This document shows, piece after piece, positions 1-6,198 of a DNA stretch of 11,106 bases. Made by a program: the position numbers and the translations under genes. Positions within the stretch are counted from its first letter, which is position 1, and every line of letters starts with the position of its first letter. Source of the stretch: Frankiales bacterium (GTDB lineage Bacteria; Actinomycetota; Actinomycetes; Mycobacteriales; SCTD01); assembly GCA_025464915.1 (NCBI GenBank), contig JAODNF010000294.1:1-11106 (forward strand), given 5' to 3'. The notes beneath the pieces were generated by a model that worked only from the letters and a program-made list of their open reading frames with translations, was not told the DNA's origin and made no database searches.

Positions 1-285
1 CACACCGGTGACGAGGAGCAGCGGCGGCATCAGGCGGAGCCAGAGCGGGAGCCGACGGTAGGCGATCGCGGACGGGCGCTCACGGGCTGCGTGGAAGATG
101 CGCACGTTGCTGATGATGATGCCGCCGAACAGCGGTATCACGCACAGGGACGCCAACACGCCGGCTGCGTCGTGGGACAGGGGAAGGCTGACAACGAGCA
201 GGATCCAGCCGATCGCCAGCACGAAGCCGGCCAGCATGAAGCTGAGGTTCTTGAGGTATCCCGTCACGTACTCGCGATCGACCAC
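1..285 (-). CDS. Membrane protein of unknown function, partial
   Basis: This reading frame is open from a GTG at 285 down to the left edge of the window (95 codons seen, no stop), so the C-terminus is missing. An in-frame stop at 295-297 bounds the start, and only GTG codons are available: residue 1, or residue 7 as an alternative. No strong ribosome site is visible before either. The product starts with a short charged stretch (VVDREYVTGYLKN). Two hydrophobic segments follow, at about residues 14-37 and 43-65, then a basic loop (about 66-85, rich in Arg) and the start of a third hydrophobic segment. That is the pattern of an integral membrane protein with at least three helices. I do not recognise the family. 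It lies 29 bases downstream of the ParB-fold-like gene on the same strand, so it could be the last known member of the pxp transcript. Confidence 0.6.
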   Translation of the reverse strand, partial: MVDREYVTGYLKNLSFMLAGFVLAIGWILLVVSLPLSHDAAGVLASLCVIPLFGGIIISNVRIFHAARERPSAIAYRRLPLWLRLMPPLLLVTGV

Positions 286-314
286 ACCAGGTGACTACCC
301 GGTCGAAAAGGCGG

Positions 315-728
315 CTACTCGTAGGGCAGGTCACTCGGCGCGACGCCGATGAAGTCGGGGGCGGGCAGCGCCGGGAGCCGACGGGCAGTGACCATGGTCC
401 GCCCGAGGGACAGCGCCTTGGCGACGCTGTGCATGCCGTCCATCACGCGGCCGTCCGGGTCGACAAGGATCGGGTAGCGGAGGTCGCACTCCTCGATGAG
501 CCGGACGTGCTCCACAAGAGCGCGCACGGTCGGGGTCTCGCCGAAGGCGAACCACCAGTTCTCGTCGATCTCGCCGATCGCGGAGAGCGGCAGCTCCTCG
601 TCGGGCTGATCGGCGGTGAGGAGCACGAGGCTGTCCACGTCCCAGGCCAGCAGACCGCGCTCGCTGGGACGGAAGTGGTACTGCTTGCGCATGGCCCGAC
701 GGTATGCGGCGTGGAGCGGCCCGGCCAT
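315..728 (-). CDS. Small ParB/sulfiredoxin-fold-like protein
   Basis: A 137-residue protein. Residues about 85-110 read YPILVDPDGRVMDGMHSVAK and onward, which matches the core of ParB-N-like domains (a strand, a turn with DGR, a DG-x-H motif, then an Ala-rich helix). The usual Arg after the His is replaced by Ser (DGMHS where DGNHR is typical). The upstream half holds QYHFRPSERGLLAWDVD and an acidic stretch with a WW pair. Small proteins of this kind, usually annotated only as ParB-like or hypothetical, occur in actinobacteria; no helix-turn-helix follows the ParB-like part, so a role in chromosome segregation is not supported. The ATG at 728 lies 16 bases after the pxpC stop. A second ATG at 692 gives a start at MRKQYHF and may be the true one; neither has a strong ribosome site. 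Position suggests co-transcription with pxpABC. Function unknown. Confidence 0.72.
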   Translation of the reverse strand: MAGPLHAAYRRAMRKQYHFRPSERGLLAWDVDSLVLLTADQPDEELPLSAIGEIDENWWFAFGETPTVRALVEHVRLIEECDLRYPILVDPDGRVMDGMHSVAKALSLGRTMVTARRLPALPAPDFIGVAPSDLPYE

Positions 729-744
729 CGAGATGCCCCGTCGG

Positions 745-1524
745 TCACCAGGTCGCGACGAACGACACGGTCGATCCTGGCGGGGCTTGGGCGAGCACGC
801 GCAGGTCGCGCCGCTCGACGACGGCGACGACGGGGTAGCCGCCGGTGACGGGATGATCGTTGAGGAAGACGAGCGGCTGTCCGTTGGGCGGGACCTGCAT
901 GGCGCCGGGGATCAGGCCCTCGGGCTGCAGCTCGGTCGTCGTGCGTCGCTGGAGGGTCGGACCCTCGAGGCGCACGGCGGTCCGGTCGGAGGTCGCGGAA
1001 ACGGTCCAGCTGGCGGTGGCGAGCAGGTCGAGGGTGCCGGGGTGGAAGTGGTCGGCGCGAGGCCCAGGGTGCAGACGTATGAGGCCATCATGGGTCTCGG
1101 GTGCGGTCGTGACCCGCGGCAGGGAACCAGCGGTGACGACGTCGCCGACCTGAAGTGGCTGGGGTCCGAGATCGGCGAGGGTGTCGCGCGAGCACGAGCC
1201 GAGGACGGGGACCGCCGAGACACCGCCACGCACGGCGACGTACTGGCGCAGGGCGCCGTGCTCGAGGGCGATCACCTCGCCGGGCACCAGGTCGTGGCGC
1301 CGAGTCCCGACGGCTACGGACACCTCATCCAGCGCCGTGAGGACGAGCCCTCCCAGCAGCACCTCGAGGGCTGGCGCGTCGAGCGGGTTGCCGACCGCCG
1401 CGTTCGCCACGGCGAGGCCGATCGGATCGGCGGCGCCACTGCAGCCGACGCCGAGGTGGGCGAGGCCGGGACGTCCGCGGTCCTGAACGAGGACGAGCGG
1501 TCCGGTTGCCTCGACGCGCAGCAC
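745..1524 (-). CDS. pxpC: 5-oxoprolinase subunit PxpC (KipA/AHS2 family)
   Basis: Carboxyltransferase-like subunit of the prokaryotic 5-oxoprolinase, which with PxpA and PxpB opens the ring of 5-oxo-L-proline to L-glutamate using ATP in the cytoplasm. The family signature is at the N-terminus: an LVLVQDRGRPGLAHLGV segment (about residues 10-26), then SGAADPIGLAVAN, ALEVLLGG and later an RLHPGPRADHF segment. Near the C-terminus are the PEGLIPGAMQVPP and LNDHPVTGGYPVVAVV motifs, typical of KipA/PxpC proteins. The start is a GTG one base after the pxpB stop, as expected for translational coupling. Longer readings that run up to 1959 in this frame are shadow sequence through pxpB. At 259 residues it is somewhat short for the family (usually about 280-330), but all the motifs I know are present and in order. 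Older names are KipA, biotin-dependent carboxyltransferase or allophanate hydrolase subunit 2. Confidence 0.93.
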   Translation of the reverse strand: MLRVEATGPLVLVQDRGRPGLAHLGVGCSGAADPIGLAVANAAVGNPLDAPALEVLLGGLVLTALDEVSVAVGTRRHDLVPGEVIALEHGALRQYVAVRGGVSAVPVLGSCSRDTLADLGPQPLQVGDVVTAGSLPRVTTAPETHDGLIRLHPGPRADHFHPGTLDLLATASWTVSATSDRTAVRLEGPTLQRRTTTELQPEGLIPGAMQVPPNGQPLVFLNDHPVTGGYPVVAVVERRDLRVLAQAPPGSTVSFVATW

Positions 1525-1525
1525 G

Positions 1526-2134
1526 TCAGACCGACCGGAACTGCACTCGGTCGCCGAGCTGCAGGGCGGCGGGGCACTCGCGGTCGAGGTCCCACAGGGG
1601 GAAGGCCGTGGTGCCGAGGATGTTCCAGCCACCAGGTCCGGAACGCGGGTAGACCCCCGTCCACGTCCCGCCGATCGCGACGGAGCCCGCCGGTACCGAC
1701 GGCCGGGGTGACGAGAGCCGCGGCGTCGCGAGCCGCGGGTCGAGGCCCCGCAGGTAGGCGAAGCCGGGCGCGAACCCGGTGAGAGCAACGGTGCAGACCG
1801 ACGACGTGTGGAGGTCCACGACCTCGTCCGTCGAGAGGGCATGGGCCGACGCAACGGAGGCCAGGTCGAGGCCGTCGTAGACCACGCGGACGACGTGCGA
1901 GCGGACCTCACGCGACACGGGCGGGACCGAGACCACCGCCAGCAGCCGCGCCGCCTCACGTGCTGTTGAGATCGACGAGCACTCGACGAGCAGCGACTCG
2001 GCTCCCGGGACGGTCTGCACCAAGCCTGGGAAGTAGAGATCGCCTGCCAACAGGGCGGAGTGGAGGCTGACCGCTTCGTCCGGCAGGCACTCGAGCAGGA
2101 AGGCCACCGGACCGTAGGGGCGGACGGCCCTCAC
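1526..2134 (-). CDS. pxpB: 5-oxoprolinase subunit PxpB (KipI/AHS1 family)
   Basis: Second subunit of the three-part 5-oxoprolinase; it pairs with PxpC and is homologous to the KipI half of the Bacillus KipI-KipA pair. The 202-residue product carries the family's C-terminal signature in order: GFAPGFAYL (residues about 120-128), LDPRLATPR, VPAGSVAIGG (about 147-156), YPRSGPGGW (about 162-170), and a final GDRVQFRSV. The GTG start shares the four bases GTGA with the pxpA stop codon at 2131-2134, and the pxpC start follows one base after its own stop, so the three genes are tightly coupled. Length is close to the family's usual 200-240. In Bacillus KipI inhibits the sporulation kinase KinA, but with pxpA and pxpC alongside, 5-oxoproline cleavage is the well-supported role here. 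Confidence 0.93.
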   Translation of the reverse strand: MRAVRPYGPVAFLLECLPDEAVSLHSALLAGDLYFPGLVQTVPGAESLLVECSSISTAREAARLLAVVSVPPVSREVRSHVVRVVYDGLDLASVASAHALSTDEVVDLHTSSVCTVALTGFAPGFAYLRGLDPRLATPRLSSPRPSVPAGSVAIGGTWTGVYPRSGPGGWNILGTTAFPLWDLDRECPAALQLGDRVQFRSV

Positions 2135-2868
2135 GTGAACGCGGCCACCGTGACACCCGCGGCCTCGAGGGCGGACCGGACGGCGGCCGCCATGGTCGCA
2201 GCGCCCGGGGTGTCGCCGTGCAGGCACAGCGACCTGGCGGGTACGGAGACCAGAGCGCCCGTCACCGACGCCACCGTGCCGGACTCGGCGAGCTGCACCG
2301 CGCGGGCGCAGACCTCCGCCACGTCCTCGACGACGGCACCGGGCAGCGACCTGGAGACGAGTGTCCCGTCGTGGTTGTAGGCGCGGTCGACGAACGCCTC
2401 GGCGACCCCGCCGGACAGCTCCAGGAACGGCGACCCGGACGCAGCCAGCACGGGTAGACCCAGGGCACGCGCAGCGTCCGAGACGGCCTGTCCCTGAAGG
2501 GAATGCGTGCTGCACGCGTGGTAGAGCGCGCCGTGCGGCTTCACGTACGTGACGTCGACCTCGAGACCTGCGCACAGGCCCTGCAGGGCGCCGGCCTGGT
2601 AGAGGACGTCGCCTACGAGCTCGTCGTAGGAAGCGTCCAGGAAGCGCCGGCCGAAGCCAGCAAGGTCGCGGTAAGAGACCTGTGCTCCGACTGCAACACC
2701 GCGCACCGCGGCCAGTCCGAGCACCGCCCGAAGCCGCATAGGGTCTCCTGCATGGAAACCGCACGCGACGTTCGCGGACGTGACGACCTCCAGCAGCGCA
2801 GCGTCGTCGGTGAGCTCCCACGCGCCGAAGCCCTCGCCGAGGTCGGCGTTGAGGTCGATCGTGGTCAC
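2131..2868 (-). CDS. pxpA: 5-oxoprolinase subunit PxpA (LamB/YcsF family)
   Basis: Subunit A of the ATP-dependent 5-oxoprolinase, which returns 5-oxoproline, formed by spontaneous cyclisation of glutamine and glutamate, to the glutamate pool. The 245-residue product has the hallmarks of the LamB/YcsF family: IDLNADLGEGFG at the N-terminus, SANVACGFHAGD (about residues 31-42), VAVGAQVSYRD, YVKPHGALYH (about 108-117), DRAYNHDGTLVSRSLPGA in the second half and LCLHGDTPGA near the end. I chose the GTG at 2868 because AGGA sits seven bases before it and the protein then starts VTTIDLN, as in homologues. In-frame ATG codons at 2883 and 2886 would add five or six residues. It is the first gene of pxpABC and diverges from the SET gene, with only about 30-45 bases between the likely starts. 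Confidence 0.95.
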   Translation of the reverse strand: MTTIDLNADLGEGFGAWELTDDAALLEVVTSANVACGFHAGDPMRLRAVLGLAAVRGVAVGAQVSYRDLAGFGRRFLDASYDELVGDVLYQAGALQGLCAGLEVDVTYVKPHGALYHACSTHSLQGQAVSDAARALGLPVLAASGSPFLELSGGVAEAFVDRAYNHDGTLVSRSLPGAVVEDVAEVCARAVQLAESGTVASVTGALVSVPARSLCLHGDTPGAATMAAAVRSALEAAGVTVAAFT

Positions 2869-2913
2869 GGGGGCATCCTGCATCATTGGCTGCTGGCCGG
2901 GTACCGGCGCGCC

Positions 2914-3351
2914 GTGCGGGGTCGTCGTCTGGTCGTCAAGCAGTCCGCCATCCACGGCCGTGGGGTCTTCGCGAAGAGACCTGTGGGCGAAGGCGACGAG
3001 GTCATCGAGTACCGCGGGCAGGTCATCACCTGGCAGGAGGCGTCGCGGCGTTACGAGGAGAGCGACCAGGAGCTCGGCCACACCTTCTTCTTCGACATCG
3101 ACGACGGGCTCGTCATCGACGGCGGCGTCGGGGGCAACGACTCGCGCTGGATCAACCACAGCTGTGAGCCGAACTGCGAGTTCGAGGTGCAGGGCCGCCG
3201 GGTGGTGGTGAGGGCGTTGCGCGACATCGCGCGCGGCGAGGAACTGCTTCTTGACTACCGCCTCGAGCTGGACGACCAGGACGACCAGGGCCACTACGCA
3301 TGCCGGTGCGGCGCCCCGTCCTGCCGTCGCAGCATGGCCGCTCCGTCCTGA
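2914..3351 (+). CDS. SET-domain protein-lysine methyltransferase-like protein
   Basis: A compact 145-residue SET protein, predicted to move a methyl group from S-adenosylmethionine to a lysine; the target is unknown. All core motifs are present: a GxG-type IHGRGVFA (residues 13-20), YRGQ at about 33, NHSCEPNC (81-88), and GEELLLDY (108-115) with the conserved Tyr. The end carries a post-SET-like Cys cluster, CRCGAPSC (Cys 130, 132, 137), which with the Cys of NHSC could bind one zinc ion as in eukaryotic SET enzymes. There is no extra domain. The frame is open far upstream (to 2503), but that part is antisense to pxpA and unlike SET proteins. The GTG at 2914 gives a start just before the domain; no strong ribosome site marks it, so the start is uncertain. 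It diverges from pxpA and lies 73 bases before the dehydrogenase gene. Confidence 0.85.
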   Translation: MRGRRLVVKQSAIHGRGVFAKRPVGEGDEVIEYRGQVITWQEASRRYEESDQELGHTFFFDIDDGLVIDGGVGGNDSRWINHSCEPNCEFEVQGRRVVVRALRDIARGEELLLDYRLELDDQDDQGHYACRCGAPSCRRSMAAPS

Positions 3352-3424
3352 CGAACAAGGCGCTCCGCCGCCCCTCGGACCGGGGCACATCGAACGTCCA
3401 AGACGGAGCCGCCAGACTGTTCGT

Positions 3425-4645
3425 GTGCTCACCCCGCCCTACGACCGCGCCGGGCTGACGACCGGGATCGTCCACCTCGGTGTCGGCGGCTTCCACCGGT
3501 CCCACGAGGCCAGGTACGTCGACCAGCTGCTGCGACGGGGCAAGGCCCGCGACTGGGCGATCACCGGTGTCGGGGTGCTCCCGTCGGACACCCGCATGCG
3601 CGATGCCCTGCAGCAGAACGACGGCCTCTACTCGCTCGTCGTGAAGCACCCCGACGGCACCACCGAGATCGAGGTGATCGGCTCCATCACCGGCATGCTG
3701 CTCGTCTCGGAGGACCGCCAAGCCGTTGTCGAGCTGATGTCCGCGCCCTCCACCCGGATCGTCTCGCTCACGGTCACCGAGGGCGGCTACTCCGGCCGGC
3801 AGGACTGGATGGGCCTGGTCGCCGACTCCCTCGCGCTGCGCCGCGAGCGAGGAGTCACCCCGTACACCGTCATGTCCTGCGACAACATCCTCGGCAACGG
3901 CGACGTGACCAGGGCGGCCCTCGCCGACTACGGCATCGACGTCGGGGGCGTGGCCTTCCCCAACGGCATGGTCGACCGCATCACCCCCGTGACGAGCGAC
4001 GAGGACCGGGAGCTCACCGAGGACCCGTGGCCGGTCGTCTGCGAGCCCTGGACGCAGTGGGTCCTCGAGGACCACTTCACCGACGGCCGACCGCCGTTCC
4101 AGGACGTAGGCGTGCAGCTCGTCGAGGACGTCGAGCCCTACGAGCTGATGAAGCTGCGGCTGCTCAACGGCAGCCACCAGGCGATGGCCTATCTCGGCCA
4201 CCTCGCCGGCTACACCTACGCCCACGAGGTCTGTCAGGACCCTGAGTACGTCGCCTTCCTGCAGGCGTTCATGGCCGAGGTGACCCCCACCCTGCGCCCC
4301 GTCCCGGGCATCGACCTCGACGCGTACAAGGCTGCCCTTGTCGAGCGCTTCGCGAACCCCGCCATCCGCGACACCCTCGCGCGCCTGTGTGCCGACTCCT
4401 CCAACCGCATCCCGAACTGGCTCACCCCCGCCATCCGCGAGCAGCTCGACGCTGGCGGCGACATAGACGCCCTCGCCCGGGTCGTTGCCTCCTGGTGCCG
4501 CTACGCCCAGGTGGTCGACGTCGACGACCCCCGCAAGGAGCTCGTCATGCGTGCGGCCCGCCAGGGCACCTTCCTCGAGGAGCTGTTCCCGACGCTGCTC
4601 GACGAGCGGTTCGTCAGGGCGTTCGAGAACGCTCCGTTGCCCTGA
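3425..4645 (+). CDS. Compact mannitol dehydrogenase-family polyol dehydrogenase
   Basis: NAD(P)-dependent long-chain dehydrogenase of the mannitol dehydrogenase family, which interconverts a sugar alcohol and a ketose (mannitol/fructose in the best known members) or reduces fructuronate; the exact substrate cannot be read here. The Rossmann start is IVHLGVGGFHRSH (residues 15-27). Further on come SLTVTEGGY, VMSCDNILGNGDVTR and FPNGMVDRITPVT. The catalytic set is MKLRLLNGSH with Lys243, Asn248 and His251, spaced as in Pseudomonas mannitol dehydrogenase, and PVPGIDLDAYK follows. The product is 406 residues, well below the usual 450-490. Against the Pseudomonas enzyme as I recall it, the loop after EGGY is about 23 residues shorter, two other loops are shorter, and both ends are trimmed. 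The GTG at 3425 is the only candidate start near the domain; a GGAG at 3405-3408 is rather far. Earlier codons in this frame lie within the SET gene. Confidence 0.88.
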   Translation: MLTPPYDRAGLTTGIVHLGVGGFHRSHEARYVDQLLRRGKARDWAITGVGVLPSDTRMRDALQQNDGLYSLVVKHPDGTTEIEVIGSITGMLLVSEDRQAVVELMSAPSTRIVSLTVTEGGYSGRQDWMGLVADSLALRRERGVTPYTVMSCDNILGNGDVTRAALADYGIDVGGVAFPNGMVDRITPVTSDEDRELTEDPWPVVCEPWTQWVLEDHFTDGRPPFQDVGVQLVEDVEPYELMKLRLLNGSHQAMAYLGHLAGYTYAHEVCQDPEYVAFLQAFMAEVTPTLRPVPGIDLDAYKAALVERFANPAIRDTLARLCADSSNRIPNWLTPAIREQLDAGGDIDALARVVASWCRYAQVVDVDDPRKELVMRAARQGTFLEELFPTLLDERFVRAFENAPLP

Positions 4646-4849
4646 GCTCGCCGTCGAGGGCCGCAGGAGAGCGCGCTCAGCACGGGACACCCGGCCATTG
4701 CCCGGGCATTCTGATGGTCCTTTGTGGCCAGGCGCTGTGGATGCCGTGAGATGAGCCGCGAGGGCCATGGCGCCGCCGGTCTTGGCGGTCCAGTGTGATC
4801 ACACCGGGGGCAGCAGCTGCTCGGCAGAGCCAGCCGAGAGGCGTTGGAC
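4646..4849. other. Intergenic spacer with weak hairpins
   Basis: About 200 bases between the dehydrogenase stop and the small protein gene. I see no convincing coding frame. A weak CCCGG/CCGGG stem (4690-4694 with 4702-4706, seven-base loop) might help end the dehydrogenase transcript, but no T run follows. A CCGCC/GGCGG pair (4773-4777 with 4784-4788) lies just before the strong palindrome at 4790-4807, which is listed separately. Confidence 0.4.
4790..4807. promoter_or_regulatory. 18-bp near-perfect palindrome, candidate operator
   Basis: The sequence CCAGTGTGATCACACCGG is a palindrome with eight of nine base pairs matched; only the pair 4792/4805 fails. The inner ten bases, TGTGATCACA, are perfect. 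It sits 43 bases before the ATG of the small protein gene at 4850, where a promoter or operator is expected. The half-site resembles the TGTGA arm of CRP-type sites, but the six-base spacer those need is absent, so a GntR- or MarR-type dimer is a better guess. The binding protein is not identified. Confidence 0.55.
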
Positions 4850-5110
4850 ATGTTCGTCACCGTTCTTCATCACATCACCGACCCCGTGGGGTTCGAAGCA
4901 GCCGAAGCGAAGGCCATGGAGGCGGGACTGCCGACGAACGTCGCACTTCCCATCCATGCCGCAACGCCCGACCATCGAACGGGGGTCTGCATCTGGGAGG
5001 GTGAGTCGGTGGACGCCGTTCGCGAGCTCGTGGAATCGCTGGTGGGACCCTTCAGCGACAACGAGTACTTCCAGATGGACGTTGACGGGTTGGAGCCCGC
5101 ACTGGCCTGA
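4850..5110 (+). CDS. Small conserved-looking protein, 86 residues
   Basis: An 86-residue acidic protein of unknown function, without a signal peptide or membrane segment. It begins MFVTVLHHITDPVGF, has a helix rich in Ala and Glu (about residues 16-25), then TGVCIWEGESVDAVREL (about 44-60) and ends NEYFQMDVDGLEPALA. The pattern of strand, helix, strand, helix with an xCxWE strand followed by a SVDAVRELVE helix is what I would expect of a small ferredoxin-like (dimeric alpha-beta barrel) protein. I recall similar short actinobacterial proteins, but no assigned role. ATG at 4850 is preferred because GAGAGG lies about eight bases before it; an in-frame TTG at 4844 is an alternative. It stands alone, between an 18-bp palindrome and a terminator-like hairpin, and converges with the deacetylase gene. 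Confidence 0.72.
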   Translation: MFVTVLHHITDPVGFEAAEAKAMEAGLPTNVALPIHAATPDHRTGVCIWEGESVDAVRELVESLVGPFSDNEYFQMDVDGLEPALA

Positions 5111-5112
5111 GA

Positions 5113-5133
5113 CAGGGCCACGAAGCGGCCCTG
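5113..5133 (+). terminator. Terminator-like hairpin after the small gene
   Basis: CAGGGCC (5113-5119) pairs perfectly with GGCCCTG (5127-5133) across the seven-base loop ACGAAGC. It starts three bases after the stop codon of the small protein gene. The tract that follows is only mildly T-rich, which is common for terminators in high-GC actinobacteria. Confidence 0.6.
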
Positions 5134-5189
5134 AAATTGGTCCTGTTCTCGTCGAGGCGCGACATCCGTGCGCAGCCCGCCGCGGCGCG

Positions 5190-5220
5190 CGGGCGATCGC
5201 CCGATGATGCCGATGATGCC
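5190..5220. repeat. Perfect 14-bp palindrome followed by a 9-bp tandem repeat
   Basis: CGGGCGATCGCCCG (5190-5203) is a perfect palindrome. Its last base starts two direct copies of GATGATGCC (5203-5211 and 5212-5220). Both lie in the 180-base spacer between two converging genes. The palindrome could fold as part of a terminator for the deacetylase transcript or be a protein site. I see nothing else of note in the spacer apart from the hairpin at 5113-5133. Confidence 0.45.
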
Positions 5221-5290
5221 GGTTCGTCGGTGTCAGGACGCGGTCGGGCCCGCATCGTCGCCGCTCAGGGATGCCGGCGAGCGGATCGCG

Positions 5291-6118
5291 TCAGCGCAGA
5301 CCGGCGAAGAGGTCGTCCACCTGCGGCTCGCCCGGCGCCCAGGCGGGGAAGTGCCGGACGAACGCCTCGCGGCCGAAGGCCTCGGTGAAGACGTCCATCG
5401 GGAAGTGGATGAAGAAGATGTTGCCGGCCTGGCTGACGTGGGCCTTGAGGGCGTCCATCTTCTGCTGCGCGAACTCGGTCGCGTCGATGACCGCGGCGAT
5501 GTCCTCGTCCGGAGAGCCGAACTCGTTCTCGTCGAACGGTGGCGGCTCCATGCCGGCGGCCTGCATGCGGGCGGCGAACTCGGGGAGCTTGCTGCGCTGG
5601 AAGGTCGGGAAGAAGACCGTCGCAGTCGAGTCCGTGGCGTCGAGGGCGGCGAGCGTGATGCGGTGCGCCTGGATGTGGTCGGGGTGACCGTAGAAGCCGT
5701 AGTCGTCGTAGGTGACGACGACGTCGGGCTGGTACTTCTCGATCAGGGCGATGACGGGCTTGGCGGCCTCGTCGACCGGGGTGGACCAGAAGGAGCCGGG
5801 CGCGTCGTTCTGGGGCCAGCCCTCCATGCCTGAGTCGTGGTAGCCGAGGGTCTCGAGGTGGGTGACGCCGAGAACCTTGCAGCTGTCCGCGAGCTCCCTC
5901 ATGCGCAGTGCGACGACGGCCTCGGTGTCGTGGTCGTCGCCGTGGCCGGTCTCACCGGCCTGCACCTCGGGGGTGTCGCCGAGCTCGCCGTTGGTGCAGG
6001 TCACGAGGACGGTGCGGATGCCCTCGGCGGAGTACTTCGCGAGGATGCCGCCGGTGGTGGAGGCCTCGTCGTCCGGGTGGGCGTGCACCGCCATCAGCGT
6101 CAAGGGGCGATCGGTCAT
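5291..6118 (-). CDS. PIG-L/LmbE-family deacetylase (MshB/Mca-like)
   Basis: A 275-residue zinc-dependent hydrolase of the PIG-L (LmbE) family, which removes acyl groups from N-acetylglucosamine-type sugars or cleaves mycothiol conjugates. The metal site is clear: AHPDDE at residues 13-18 (His14 and Asp17 as ligands, Asp16 as general base by analogy with MshB) and GHPDHIQAHR at 144-153 (His145 and His148). Between them are the family's TCTNGE strand-turn (about 40-45), the RMRELADSCKVLGV helix and LGYHDSGMEG (about 91-100). This layout fits MshB and Mca, but I cannot tell whether it acts on mycothiol precursors, on mycothiol S-conjugates or on another substrate, so no symbol is given. The ATG at 6118 has AAGGA eight bases before it. 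No signal peptide, so cytoplasmic. It diverges from the secreted-protein gene across 80 bases. Confidence 0.9.
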   Translation of the reverse strand: MTDRPLTLMAVHAHPDDEASTTGGILAKYSAEGIRTVLVTCTNGELGDTPEVQAGETGHGDDHDTEAVVALRMRELADSCKVLGVTHLETLGYHDSGMEGWPQNDAPGSFWSTPVDEAAKPVIALIEKYQPDVVVTYDDYGFYGHPDHIQAHRITLAALDATDSTATVFFPTFQRSKLPEFAARMQAAGMEPPPFDENEFGSPDEDIAAVIDATEFAQQKMDALKAHVSQAGNIFFIHFPMDVFTEAFGREAFVRHFPAWAPGEPQVDDLFAGLR

Positions 6119-6140
6119 GCCGTCATCCTTGCAGCCGGGT

Positions 6141-6192
6141 GCGACCGGTGGTCGCCTTCGGAGGCGAACCCACGCAAGAGCGGGCATGCTCT
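6141..6192. promoter_or_regulatory. Three inverted repeats in a divergent spacer
   Basis: The 80 bases between the deacetylase and secreted-protein genes hold three inverted repeats in a row. They are GCGACC-GGT-GGTCGC (6141-6155), CGCCT-TCGG-AGGCG (6153-6166) and AGAGC-GGGCAT-GCTCT (6177-6192). The first two share three bases and so exclude each other as hairpins. The third ends six bases before the GTG at 6199, where the ribosome site should be. They may be operators or leader hairpins; I see no clear -35/-10 pair in either direction. Confidence 0.4.
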
Positions 6193-6198
6193 GACATC

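Noticed and set aside
1526..2134. PxpB as a KipI-type kinase inhibitor of sporulation
   Set aside because: The gene is in a complete pxpABC set, so the oxoprolinase role explains it; nothing here points to KinA-type control.
2503..2913. Upstream extension of the SET gene frame
   Set aside because: The extra 137 residues are antisense to pxpA, show no conserved motif, and SET homologues start near the domain.
3152..4768. Long open frame on the minus strand, 538 codons
   Set aside because: It is antisense to the dehydrogenase gene, has no recognisable motif and a composition typical of a shadow frame in GC-rich DNA.
4793..4804. CRP/FNR binding site at TGTGATCACA
   Set aside because: The half-site fits, but CRP-type sites need six bases between the TGTGA and TCACA arms; here the arms touch. 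Kept only as a generic palindromic operator.
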